5,915 bases of DNA from JAVBMO01 sp031552355 (GCA_031552355.1 JAVBMO010000002.1:1-5915); one strand, 5' to 3'. Shown: positions 1 through 5,913, counted from the first letter of the stretch. A program made the numbers and translations. The notes: generated by a model not told the origin, from the sequence alone.

Positions 1-1196
1 GGAAGAATGGTATGGCGTGCTTTATCTTTTTCCATTTCTTCAACCAGTTTTTGATACAATGCTTTCCGGTTTTCGGCCAAATGCATGTCGATGAAATCAA
101 TGACAATGATTCCGCCCATATCGCGCAATCGCAATTGACGTGCAATTTCCACAGCCGCCCCAAGGTTTACCATTGATGCGTTGCCTTCTTGGTCTTGATC
201 CGATTTTGCCAAATGTCCGCTGTTCACATCGATAACATGCAGGGCTTCGGTATGTTCAATAACCAGATAGATTCCGCTACGGATGGTTACCACTTTGCCA
301 AAAGAATTTTTTATTTGCTTGGTTACGCCAAAGTGGTCAAAAATGGGTTCCGGCTGCTTATAAAGTTTCACAATATCAACTTTATTCGGAGCAATGGCTT
401 GCAAATAATGTTTTGCTTCCTCGTAAATTTCCTGGGAATTTACGTAGATATTTGAAAAGTCATTGTTTAAGATGTCTCTAAGCAAAGCTGATGTTTTATC
501 AAGCTCGGAAACAATTTTTTGTGGGGGTATTGCTTTAGGAAGTTTGGCAACAAGTTGTTCCCATTTTTCAATCAGGGAACGTAAATCGCTGTCTAATTCC
601 GCAACACTTTTCCCTTCTGCCACTGTCCGTATAATGACGCCAAAATTATGCGGACGAATACTTTGTATAAGCCTTTTCAGGCGGTTTCTCTCGTCAGCGG
701 ATTTTATTTTTTGTGAAATGGAAATCTTATTTGAAAAAGGTAATAATACCAAAAATCTTCCTGCAAAAGAAATTTCTGACGAAACTTTTGGCCCTTTTGA
801 AGAAATGGGTTCTTTGGCAATTTGTACCAAAATTTTTTGGTTGGCTTTTAAAACTGAAGATATTTTTCCAACCTTTTCTATTTCAGGTTCCAGTTCAAAA
901 TTGTCTAAGGAAAGGCTTTCAGGCTTGTCGTTGTTAGCGTTGGCAACAAATTTGGCAACAGAATTGTATTGTTGTCCCAAGTCTAAATAATGCAAAAAAG
1001 CGTCTTTTTCGAATCCCACATCAACAAATGCAGCATTCAGTCCGGACATGATTTTTTTTACTTTCCCGACATAAATATCACCCACACTGTGTTGGGTGTT
1101 GGTTTTCTCCTTATGTAATTCTACCAGAAGCTTGTCTTCCAGCAATGCAATATCAACTCCCGAAGCTTTCGAATCAATAATTAAATCCTTGTTCAC
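1..1196 (-). CDS. rng: Ribonuclease G/E family endoribonuclease, 3' end missing
   Basis: This is a single-strand-specific endoribonuclease of the RNase E/G family, which acts in the cytoplasm in rRNA maturation and mRNA decay. The frame is open through 398 codons and runs off the window; Bacteroidota homologues are, from memory, a little over 500 residues, so the C-terminal part with the zinc-link cysteines is outside. An S1-type RNA-binding domain starts near residue 37 (VGDIYVGKV, then LNAAFVDVGFEKDAFLH). The 5'-monophosphate sensor pair is present as R190-T191 in IIRTVAEGKS. The catalytic DNase I-like part shows D323 in HVIDVNSG and D367 in VIDFIDM, matching the Mg-binding aspartates of E. 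coli RNase E. SSKGPKVSSEIS (132-143) is also family-typical. The start is placed at a GTG (1194-1196, VNKDLIID), where homologues begin; the frame stays open upstream but offers no ATG. It lies 172 nt downstream of a 29-codon gene in the HU operon. The product is certain, the exact start less so. Confidence 0.95.
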   Translation of the reverse strand, partial: MNKDLIIDSKASGVDIALLEDKLLVELHKEKTNTQHSVGDIYVGKVKKIMSGLNAAFVDVGFEKDAFLHYLDLGQQYNSVAKFVANANNDKPESLSLDNFELEPEIEKVGKISSVLKANQKILVQIAKEPISSKGPKVSSEISFAGRFLVLLPFSNKISISQKIKSADERNRLKRLIQSIRPHNFGVIIRTVAEGKSVAELDSDLRSLIEKWEQLVAKLPKAIPPQKIVSELDKTSALLRDILNNDFSNIYVNSQEIYEEAKHYLQAIAPNKVDIVKLYKQPEPIFDHFGVTKQIKNSFGKVVTIRSGIYLVIEHTEALHVIDVNSGHLAKSDQDQEGNASMVNLGAAVEIARQLRLRDMGGIIVIDFIDMHLAENRKALYQKLVEEMEKDKARHTIL

Positions 1197-1262
1197 AACT
1201 ATAATATCGGAGTTATTTGTTTTTACTAATAAATTCTTTTTAAAGAACTTATACTTATTTTT

Positions 1263-1270
1263 CAAAATAA
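1263..1270 (-). promoter_or_regulatory. Weak candidate -7 box for rng
   Basis: On the minus strand this reads TTATTTTG, one base off the Bacteroidota -7 consensus TAnnTTTG. A TTTTG that could serve as -33 element lies at 1298-1294, with 23 nt between the boxes, somewhat long. It would give rng its own transcript with a leader of about 60 nt, starting after both stem-loops. In DNA this AT-rich a near match arises easily by chance, so the call is tentative. Confidence 0.25.
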
Positions 1271-1289
1271 AAACTGCTGTTGGCAGTTT
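1271..1289 (-). other. Stem-loop 2 in rng leader
   Basis: AAACTGC and GCAGTTT pair perfectly over 7 bp around a 5-nt loop. On the minus strand the stem is followed by a T-rich run (TTTTATTTTG when read on from the GCAG arm). It lies between stem-loop 1 and the rng start. It may be a second weak terminator, or a structure in the rng 5' leader. Only the base pairing is seen directly; the function is inferred. Confidence 0.5.
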
Positions 1290-1334
1290 AAAACAAAATT
1301 ACACAACGGCTATCAGAAGGCGTTGTGTAATTTT
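1290..1334 (-). terminator. Stem-loop 1: 14-bp perfect hairpin between the small ORF and rng
   Basis: The arms at 1295-1308 and 1321-1334 are exact reverse complements (14 bp, core TTACACAACG) around a 12-nt loop. On the minus strand the stem begins 35 nt after the stop of the 29-codon gene. Its 3' arm ends in TTTT followed by GTTTT, so the transcript would have a U-rich tail (UUUUGUUUU). The 5' arm starts with AAAA, so the structure could also stop transcripts from the other strand. It is probably a terminator or partial attenuator that separates HU and the small gene from rng. A role as an RNase-sensitive leader structure is an alternative. Confidence 0.65.
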
Positions 1335-1368
1335 AGTACATTGACATCATTAAAGAAATAATATCAAA

Positions 1369-1458
1369 CTATTTCTTTTTATGTCTGTTTTTGCGCAAAC
1401 GTTTTTTACGTTTGTGGGTTGCAATTTTATGTCTTTTTCTTTTTTTTCCGCTTGGCAT
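1369..1458 (-). CDS. 29-residue highly basic protein, bS22/mS38 (AURKAIP1/COX24)-like
   Basis: This short ORF runs from ATG to TAG and encodes 29 residues, of which 11 are Lys, 6 Arg and 3 His. It begins MPSGKKRKRHK and ends RKNRHKKK, with a central THKRKKRLRK stretch. The pattern resembles the small AURKAIP1/COX24-domain proteins, which include mycobacterial ribosomal protein bS22 and the C-terminus of mitochondrial mS38, bound to small-subunit rRNA. It starts 18 nt after the HU stop, so it is very likely translated from the HU transcript, and it is followed by a strong hairpin. HU, a tiny basic ORF and rng in this order is, to my knowledge, recurrent in Bacteroidota, which argues for a real gene. 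That it is a ribosomal protein is inferred from composition and motif only; it could be another small RNA-binding peptide. Genes this short are often missed by automatic annotation. Confidence 0.8.
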   Translation of the reverse strand: MPSGKKRKRHKIATHKRKKRLRKNRHKKK

Positions 1459-1476
1459 AACGTTTATGTTTAAAAA

Positions 1477-1761
1477 TTATTTAACTCTGTTTTTTACTTC
1501 TGACACAAACGTTTTGGCAGGTTTAAATGCCGGAATGTTGTGAGCCGGAATAATAATGGTGGTGTTTTTAGAAATGTTTCTTCCTGTTTTTTCCGCTCTT
1601 TTCTTCACAATAAAGCTTCCGAAACCACGAAGATAAACATTGTCACCTTTGGCCAAAGAATCTTTAACAATATCCATGAAAGATTCAACAGTGTTTAAAA
1701 TTGCTTGTTTTTCAATACCTGTTTTGTTAGCAATTTCTGTTACAACTTCTGCTTTTGTCAT
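1477..1761 (-). CDS. HU/IHF-family DNA-binding protein
   Basis: This 94-residue protein has the normal length of an HU monomer. Members dimerise, bind DNA with little or no sequence specificity and bend it in the nucleoid. The N-terminal helices (1-40) read MTKAEVVTEIANKTG. The family signature follows: VYLRGFGSF (42-50), VKKRAEKTGRN (52-62), IPAHNIPAFKPAK (71-83). The usual arm-tip motif RNPxTG is replaced by RNISKN, so Pro63, which intercalates into DNA in E. coli HU and in IHF, is Ile63 here; similar RNIS arms are, from memory, common in Bacteroidota HU proteins. The ATG lies about 60 nt downstream of a perfect TAnnTTTG box, so it probably heads its own operon. The small basic gene follows after 18 nt, then rng. 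Which HU paralogue this is cannot be told from the window. Confidence 0.96.
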   Translation of the reverse strand: MTKAEVVTEIANKTGIEKQAILNTVESFMDIVKDSLAKGDNVYLRGFGSFIVKKRAEKTGRNISKNTTIIIPAHNIPAFKPAKTFVSEVKNRVK

Positions 1762-1822
1762 TTTTCTTTTTATTTTAGGGTTTAGTATTTTATTTGATTT
1801 TCAAAAAATTCATTTTGGTCTG

Positions 1823-1830
1823 CAAAGGTA
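1823..1830 (-). promoter_or_regulatory. Probable -7 promoter box for the HU operon
   Basis: The minus strand reads TACCTTTG, an exact match to the Bacteroidota -7 consensus TAnnTTTG. It lies in the gap between the upstream terminator and HU and would give a leader of roughly 55 nt. I see no clear TTTG at the expected -33 distance; the sequence upstream is an A/T run. The position fits well, but the missing -33 box limits confidence. Confidence 0.55.
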
Positions 1831-1961
1831 ATATATTTTTTTGAATTGTAGATGTTTTTTATCAAGATTTTCAAAACATTATGCAGAAAAGCTCTCTTTT
1901 TTTCAACAAAACCAAAAGGTTTAAGACTAAATAGATTTGTTCAAAAAGAGGTTTTTACATT

Positions 1962-1996
1962 AAAAAAGCCTTTCTTCACCGAAGTGAAAAAAGGCT
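1962..1996 (-). terminator. Intrinsic terminator of the LOG-AsmA unit (UUCG tetraloop)
   Basis: On the minus strand, AGCCTTTTTTCAC (1996-1984) pairs with GTGAAGAAAGGCT (1979-1967) over 13 bp with a single G-U wobble. The loop is TTCG closed by a C-G pair, the very stable UUCG tetraloop, and the stem runs into a T-tract (1967-1962). It starts 29 nt after the AsmA stop codon. This is the clearest regulatory element in the window and separates the AsmA unit from the HU operon. Confidence 0.92.
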
Positions 1997-2025
1997 GAGC
2001 CAACTATCCTGTTGCTTTTTTGCCC

Positions 2026-2358
2026 TTACAACTTTTTCTTTTTGGCTTCGTCAATAAGTTTGTCGCCTTGCTGTTCAGCTTGTTTCACCAAATTATTGGC
2101 TTGATTTGTAGCCTCCGCATTTGCCTTATCTATTTTCTTTTGAGCTTCTTTTTTCAGTTCTTCCGCCGCTTTTTTTGCAGCCACTTTTGCCAAAGGATTA
2201 CTGGCTTTATTTACCAAATCTTGAGCTTGTTTGTCGGCTTCGTCCATAAGTCTTTGTCCGGCAGCATTGGCTTGATTGATAATATTATTGGCTTGTTTTT
2301 GGGCTTCGGCAACCAAACGTTCTTTTTGTTTTTGAGCTTCGGCAATGGCTTTGTCCAA
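2026..2358 (-). repeat. Hendecad (11-residue) repeats in the AsmA C-terminal helix
   Basis: From residue 821 the protein divides into consecutive 11-mers: LDKAIAEAQKQ, KERLVAEAQKQ, ANNIINQANAA, GQRLMDEADKQ, AQDLVNKASNP. Each has small or aliphatic residues at positions 4 and 5 and Ala at position 8. After Pro875 the pattern resumes in another phase with LKKEAQKKIDK, ANAEATNQANN, LVKQAEQQGDK. Residues 842-864 and 906-928 also match each other at 12 of 23 positions. Such spacing favours a right-handed or nearly straight coiled coil. Confidence 0.75.
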
Positions 2359-4818
2359 TTGCTCATTTACCATGGCTTTCCCCTCTTCTATTTTGGCTTT
2401 GGCTATGTCTTTCATTTCATTTTTCATATCCGAAGCGCCGACTTTTATTTTCGGGCTGGAAACCGTTCCCCCAATCAAAATATCGAATTTAATATTTTCG
2501 GGAAGTTGCACATTGGCTTTTCCGGTAAGGGAATTCACAAAATTATTGGCGTCGCTGCCCAATTCGGCACGGGGGACATTCATTTTCATCACATAATCCA
2601 AACTTTGGTCTAATCCCATGCTACCCGAAACACTGCTGGTAATTTTATCAACTTTAATGTCGAAAGGTTGTGTGCTTACCCTGCCGTCTTTTACTTCAAA
2701 TTTTACATTTACATTATTCAATGTCATGCTTTTTAATTTGTTCAATTTGGCTGCTTCTGCAATTTTTTTAAGAGCCTCAACATTCGACAGCCCGATGCTG
2801 CCGGTTTGCAAACCGCCTTTGGCTTGAATGCTTTGTAAGACCGGCGAAAGGGTTTTGTCCAATTCGGTATTCAACTGCATTTGAAGAGAAACTTTTCCCA
2901 CAGCATGCTCAGCAATCGGCATCAATTGTTTTATGGTGTTGAATGTTTTGAATGCCGAAGGGATGTCCAAATCTTTTACCGACAAATTCAAATCTGCCAT
3001 AGGTTTGGTCAAATCTGCCGAAGAATAGTAGCCCGAAACATTTACATTGGAACCCAAAGTATTCAGGCTTAATCCTTTTAAGTTCAGCTTTTTCTCTTTT
3101 ACTTCAATATTTCCTTTGATATTGTTCAATTCAATATTATCGTAAATAAGTTTCGCGAAAGCAGCCGTTAAATTGAAATCCACATTGCCGGGAACATCAA
3201 TTACAGAGGGTTCTGCAGAAGCTGTAGCCGGTGCAGTTTCAGGCTCTGTTGCAGACGACATAATATCCGACAAAGTGAAATAGTTCGATTGAACGTTCAA
3301 CTGTCCTTTAATGGTTTCGTCTTTGAAAACATAGCCCAAATAATTTTGGATTTTACCCGAAGCTGTTACGTCGCTTTGGCCAGTTTTCATCGCAAAGGAA
3401 GATAGGCTTAAGTATTGCGAAGTAAATTCCAGATTGGCAAAAGCAATATTCAACGGATGAGGAAAATCTTCGGATTTGTATTTAATATTTTGAAGATTTA
3501 AGAATCCTAAAGCTTTAAAATCCTGATATTGTTCTTTTTCAACCGAAGAAAGGCGCCCCTGCAACGAAACGTCTGCTTTCAGCAAACCGGTAAGTTCTTC
3601 TTCCAAAGGATAAAAATCTTTTACGGCCGACAAATTGAGAGTTCCTTTGGCATTTACATTAATGTCAGGGTCGGAAATAGGCGTTTTTACCAAAGCCGAC
3701 AAATCAAATGGATTTTCGGCCATTTGGAAATGGAATTTTGAAAGGTTAATCACTGTATTGTCCAAAATTCCACCTTGGCTGGCAACATTCAACAAGATTT
3801 GAATATTGGTAACCGCTTTTGGCAAAGCCGGATAGCGGAACGAAGCATCCGAGACTTTCAAATCCAATCCGAAGGCTGGATATTCTTCACCTTTCATTTT
3901 TCCTTTGGCAAAAGCTGAAAGAGCCAATTTCCCTTCGGTTTTAATGGTTTCAAAATCTTTCATATAAAGTGCAGGAATCAACGACAACAAATCTTTGAAT
4001 TGCACTTCGGGCGCCGAAATTTTAATATCCATATCGATGGTTGAAGAATCGGGCAAAGCCACCCAACCGTCGAGGTTCAGCAAAATTTTATTTAATTGGA
4101 ATTCTGTTTTTCCCAAAGTGTATTTGGAATTTTTCAAATCGGCATCAATATCCGATTTCAGGCGCACTTGTGCTTTTTTCAACAGCAGGCTTCCGGCATC
4201 TGCATAGGAAATAGAATCAATGGTTGAAAGCAGTTTCAAGGTGGTTTGGTCTTGGGTCATATTTCCCGAAAGCAGGAAATTGAAATTTTCAACTTTGGCA
4301 AAACTTCTTGTACTGTCGTCGCGATAAAGGATATTGGCATTTTTTATTTCCAATTTTTTCAACGACAATTTGAATTGGGTTTCGGTGGTGTCTTCCACTT
4401 CTGTGGAATCAGGAAAAGTGATGTCCATATTGGATTTTCCACTTTCCAGCTTAATCAAAGTTATGCGAGGTTCTTTCACCAAAACTTTGTTGATTTTATA
4501 ACCTTCGTCGCCAAAAATGCTCATAATGTCCACCACAACATTAATTTTGGAAACATACGCCAACGTGTCTTTTGCGAACTCTTCTTTTCCCACAACACTG
4601 ATTTCATCGAGAGTTACCGACACATTGGGGAAATTTTTGATAAGGCTGAGGCTCAAATCATCGAAATTTACCGTGGCATTTATCGATTTATTGATTTCTG
4701 TTTTGGCAATGTTCAGAATTTTCCCTTTGAAGAAAAAGGGCAACACAAGGAGCAAAACAAGTAAGGATCCAAGTGTAATTCCTGTAATTTTCAAGGCTTT
4801 TTTTACGGGCTTCTTCAT
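2026..4818 (-). CDS. AsmA-family membrane-anchored protein with hendecad helical tail
   Basis: This 930-residue protein belongs to the AsmA-like group, in Gram-negative bacteria linked to outer-membrane assembly and, for larger relatives such as TamB and YhdP, to lipid transport across the periplasm. A basic N-terminus (MKKPVKKALK) precedes one hydrophobic segment (about 10-30, rich in Leu/Val, ending LPFFF), probably an inner-membrane anchor with the rest in the periplasm. The AsmA N-terminal pattern follows: NKSINATVNFDDLSLSLI (43-60), FPNVSVTLDEISVVG (63-77). The middle is long and beta-rich with recurrent short strands, interrupted by an Ala/Pro/Glu-rich linker (about 523-538). The conserved C-terminal AsmA-type region is about 570-795 (LKGLSLNTLGSNVNVSG, IKVDKITSSVSGSMGL, ISGTVS-like IGGTVSSPKIKVG). 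Residues 796-930 form a charged Ala/Gln/Lys-rich helical tail with 11-residue periodicity. It starts 13 nt after the LOG stop and ends before a strong terminator. The cargo or partner cannot be told from sequence. Confidence 0.88.
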   Translation of the reverse strand: MKKPVKKALKITGITLGSLLVLLLVLPFFFKGKILNIAKTEINKSINATVNFDDLSLSLIKNFPNVSVTLDEISVVGKEEFAKDTLAYVSKINVVVDIMSIFGDEGYKINKVLVKEPRITLIKLESGKSNMDITFPDSTEVEDTTETQFKLSLKKLEIKNANILYRDDSTRSFAKVENFNFLLSGNMTQDQTTLKLLSTIDSISYADAGSLLLKKAQVRLKSDIDADLKNSKYTLGKTEFQLNKILLNLDGWVALPDSSTIDMDIKISAPEVQFKDLLSLIPALYMKDFETIKTEGKLALSAFAKGKMKGEEYPAFGLDLKVSDASFRYPALPKAVTNIQILLNVASQGGILDNTVINLSKFHFQMAENPFDLSALVKTPISDPDINVNAKGTLNLSAVKDFYPLEEELTGLLKADVSLQGRLSSVEKEQYQDFKALGFLNLQNIKYKSEDFPHPLNIAFANLEFTSQYLSLSSFAMKTGQSDVTASGKIQNYLGYVFKDETIKGQLNVQSNYFTLSDIMSSATEPETAPATASAEPSVIDVPGNVDFNLTAAFAKLIYDNIELNNIKGNIEVKEKKLNLKGLSLNTLGSNVNVSGYYSSADLTKPMADLNLSVKDLDIPSAFKTFNTIKQLMPIAEHAVGKVSLQMQLNTELDKTLSPVLQSIQAKGGLQTGSIGLSNVEALKKIAEAAKLNKLKSMTLNNVNVKFEVKDGRVSTQPFDIKVDKITSSVSGSMGLDQSLDYVMKMNVPRAELGSDANNFVNSLTGKANVQLPENIKFDILIGGTVSSPKIKVGASDMKNEMKDIAKAKIEEGKAMVNEQLDKAIAEAQKQKERLVAEAQKQANNIINQANAAGQRLMDEADKQAQDLVNKASNPLAKVAAKKAAEELKKEAQKKIDKANAEATNQANNLVKQAEQQGDKLIDEAKKKKL

Positions 4819-4831
4819 ATAAATAAATGTT

Positions 4832-5422
4832 TTATAGATTGTTTTTCTTTATTTCTCGAAACCATTCTTCCTGTTCGGCAATAGAATAGTTTGCTAATTT
4901 TTCAAAAATTTCATCTACCGTGTTTGCTGTAAGCAACATGGACTTGTGAAGTGGGTTCAGAAAACCATCTTCTTCCATGCGGTTCAATTGTTCAATCAGT
5001 GCATTGTAAAACCCATTGACATTGGCAATAACAACAGGTTTGTGGTGTAATCCGAGTTGAGAAAAGGCCAAGGCTTCAAAAAGTTCATCCAACGTACCAA
5101 AACCTCCGGGCAAAACAACAAAAGCATCGGAAATGTCAAATATTTTTATTTTCCGTTCACCCATAGAGGAGACAAAAATTGTTGCAAAAAGTGCTTTGTT
5201 GCCGATAACTTTTTCAGAAAAAAAATCGGGAATAACACCGATAACTTTTCCGTTTGCCTGCAAAGCAGCTTCAGAAACCACATCCATAAGGCCTAAGCAG
5301 CCTCCGCCATAAACCAAACAATGGCCTTTTTCTGCAAGGGTTTTCCCCAACAGACGGGAAAAATCCTCGTAAAGAGGCTTGTTTCCTTTGGATGAAGCAC
5401 AGAAGACAGCAATATTTTTCAT
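4832..5422 (-). CDS. LOG-family protein (cytokinin riboside 5'-monophosphate phosphoribohydrolase type)
   Basis: This 196-residue protein has the normal length and motifs of the LOG family (Rossmann fold, often labelled lysine decarboxylase-like, a misnomer). Characterised members hydrolyse the N-glycosidic bond of nucleoside 5'-monophosphates, releasing base and ribose 5-phosphate; plant and some bacterial members act on cytokinin nucleotides. The N-terminal strand is NIAVFCAS (3-10), the nucleotide-binding loop is VYGGGCLGLMD (37-47), and the two active-site signatures are MGERK (87-91) and PGGFGTLDE (105-113), both intact. There is no signal peptide, so it is cytoplasmic. The start is the ATG at 5420-5422, which gives MKNIAVFCAS, the usual beginning of the family. 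The stop lies 13 nt before the AsmA start, so the two are probably co-transcribed, though no functional link is evident. In bacteria without plant contact the substrate is usually unknown; a nucleotide salvage or housekeeping role is an inference. Confidence 0.93.
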   Translation of the reverse strand: MKNIAVFCASSKGNKPLYEDFSRLLGKTLAEKGHCLVYGGGCLGLMDVVSEAALQANGKVIGVIPDFFSEKVIGNKALFATIFVSSMGERKIKIFDISDAFVVLPGGFGTLDELFEALAFSQLGLHHKPVVIANVNGFYNALIEQLNRMEEDGFLNPLHKSMLLTANTVDEIFEKLANYSIAEQEEWFREIKKNNL

Positions 5423-5519
5423 TTTTTGCTTACAAAAATACTTCTTTTTTCAACAAAATTAGGTTCTATTTCAAAATTAATACATTAATATTATGCATTT
5501 ATGTTGTTGCGATGAGTTT
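5423..5519. other. AT-rich gap upstream of LOG, no gene seen
   Basis: Apart from the candidate -7 box, this stretch is A/T-rich (for example TTAATACATTAATATTATGC) with no ORF of coding character on either strand. It must contain the LOG-AsmA promoter unless transcription enters from further upstream. Confidence 0.4.
5433..5440 (-). promoter_or_regulatory. Candidate -7 box just upstream of LOG
   Basis: The minus strand reads TATTTTTG, which matches TAnnTTTG, and its last base is only 10 nt before the LOG start codon. TTTTGTTG (5458-5451) lies upstream, but the spacing to the box is only 10-14 nt, shorter than the usual roughly 19 nt. If used, the LOG-AsmA mRNA would have almost no 5' leader. 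The surrounding AT-rich DNA makes chance matches likely. Confidence 0.35.
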
Positions 5520-5694
5520 AGTCCGGCAGGACTTGACTTTCATAACCGCAGGTCAACGACCTGTGTTTTAACCATATCTATAACCATCTGCCTGAAAGAC
5601 AGGATTTATTTCCCAATTCAGTCCTACCTTTTAGGCAGCATTCGCGTTGTATCTATTTTCCACAGGCTGCGCTACGCTTACCTATGGTTATGAA
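5520..5694. repeat. Compound palindromic intergenic element
   Basis: This is a noncoding block, richer in G+C than its flanks, made of small hairpins inside nested inverted repeats. The hairpins are AGTCC/GGACT (5520-5533), CAGGTC-aac-GACCTG (5549-5563), CCTG/CAGG (5591-5603), CCTA/TAGG (5623-5635) and GCG/CGC (5669-5677). Two longer-range pairs enclose them: TTCATAACC (5539-5547) with GGTTATGAA (5686-5694), and ATAACCAT (5580-5587) with ATGGTTAT (5684-5691). CTGCCT (5588-5593) can also pair with AGGCAG (5633-5638). TAACCAT occurs twice directly (5569-5575, 5581-5587). The architecture suggests a dispersed, mobilisable repeat or MITE-like unit. Multi-copy status cannot be seen from a single window. 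The short plus-strand ORF across it has no protein-like features. Confidence 0.6.
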
Positions 5695-5699
5695 GATTT

Positions 5700-5719
5700 G
5701 GCTTTTCAAGCCTTTTTCT
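5700..5719 (+). terminator. Short terminator-like hairpin, plus strand
   Basis: GGCTT and AAGCC pair over 5 bp around a TTC loop and are followed by TTTTTCTT on the plus strand. The stem is short, and no plus-strand gene precedes it here, so it may belong to the adjacent palindromic element instead of terminating a transcript. Confidence 0.35.
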
Positions 5720-5776
5720 TCAACTATGTGATCTGGATGCATAGTATCAGTTAATAAACAAAGGATTTTACTAAAA

Positions 5777-5791
5777 ACCTGAGTTCGATAT
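5777..5791. mobile_element. Possible terminal end of an insertion sequence
   Basis: The 15 bases ACCTGAGTTCGATAT lie 8 nt beyond the stop codon of the transposase-like ORF, where the terminal inverted repeat of a small one-gene IS would be expected. The opposite end is outside the window, so neither the inverted repeat nor a target duplication can be confirmed. The call rests on position alone. Confidence 0.3.
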
Positions 5792-5799
5792 AAAAAGCA

Positions 5800-5913
5800 T
5801 TAATAAAGAGCAAGTTGATTGGATATAGGATCAAAATCGACTTTGATGGCAGGTTTTTTAGGGAAGAAACTATAGGCAGCCAATCCTGCCAAAAGATTAG
5901 TAAAAAAGTTAGT
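5800..5913 (-). CDS. C-terminal 37 residues of a putative transposase (IS982-like), cut by window edge
   Basis: The minus-strand frame beginning at 5913 is open for 37 codons to a TAA (5802-5800). It reads TNFFTNLLAGLAAYSFF, then PKKPAIKVDF, and ends SNQLALY. A hydrophobic GLxAYxFxPKKP segment close to the C-terminus recalls transposases of IS982-type elements, which end shortly after such a motif, but this is recognition from memory on a very short piece. The other two minus-strand frames hit stops at the window edge. The downstream bases look like an IS end, which supports a transposase. The protein could also be an old remnant, because its catalytic part is not visible. Family assignment is tentative; that it is coding is more likely than not. 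Confidence 0.5.
   Translation of the reverse strand, partial: TNFFTNLLAGLAAYSFFPKKPAIKVDFDPISNQLALY

Noticed and set aside
189..990. Plus-strand ORFs of 88 and 175 codons
   Set aside because: They are antisense to rng, whose minus-strand frame is uninterrupted and has RNase E/G motifs throughout this interval.
1908..1923. AAACC-AAAA-GGTTT hairpin between the AsmA terminator and the HU promoter
   Set aside because: Only 5 bp, A/T-flanked, with no T-tract; short hairpins of this size are expected by chance in such DNA.
2020..2613. Plus-strand ORF of 197 codons, rich in Phe, Leu and Ile, resembling a membrane protein
   Set aside because: It is antisense to the Lys/Gln/Ala-rich coiled-coil tail of the AsmA gene; reverse complements of AAA, GCC and CAA codons automatically give Phe, Gly and Leu. 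It has no family motif.
4246..4822. Plus-strand ORFs over the AsmA N-terminus
   Set aside because: They are antisense to a clearly coding frame that carries the anchor and AsmA motifs, and their translations have no recognisable domain.
5493..5693. Plus-strand ORF of 66 codons across the palindromic element
   Set aside because: It coincides with the hairpin-rich block and has no protein-like features; the inverted repeats explain this stretch better than coding does.
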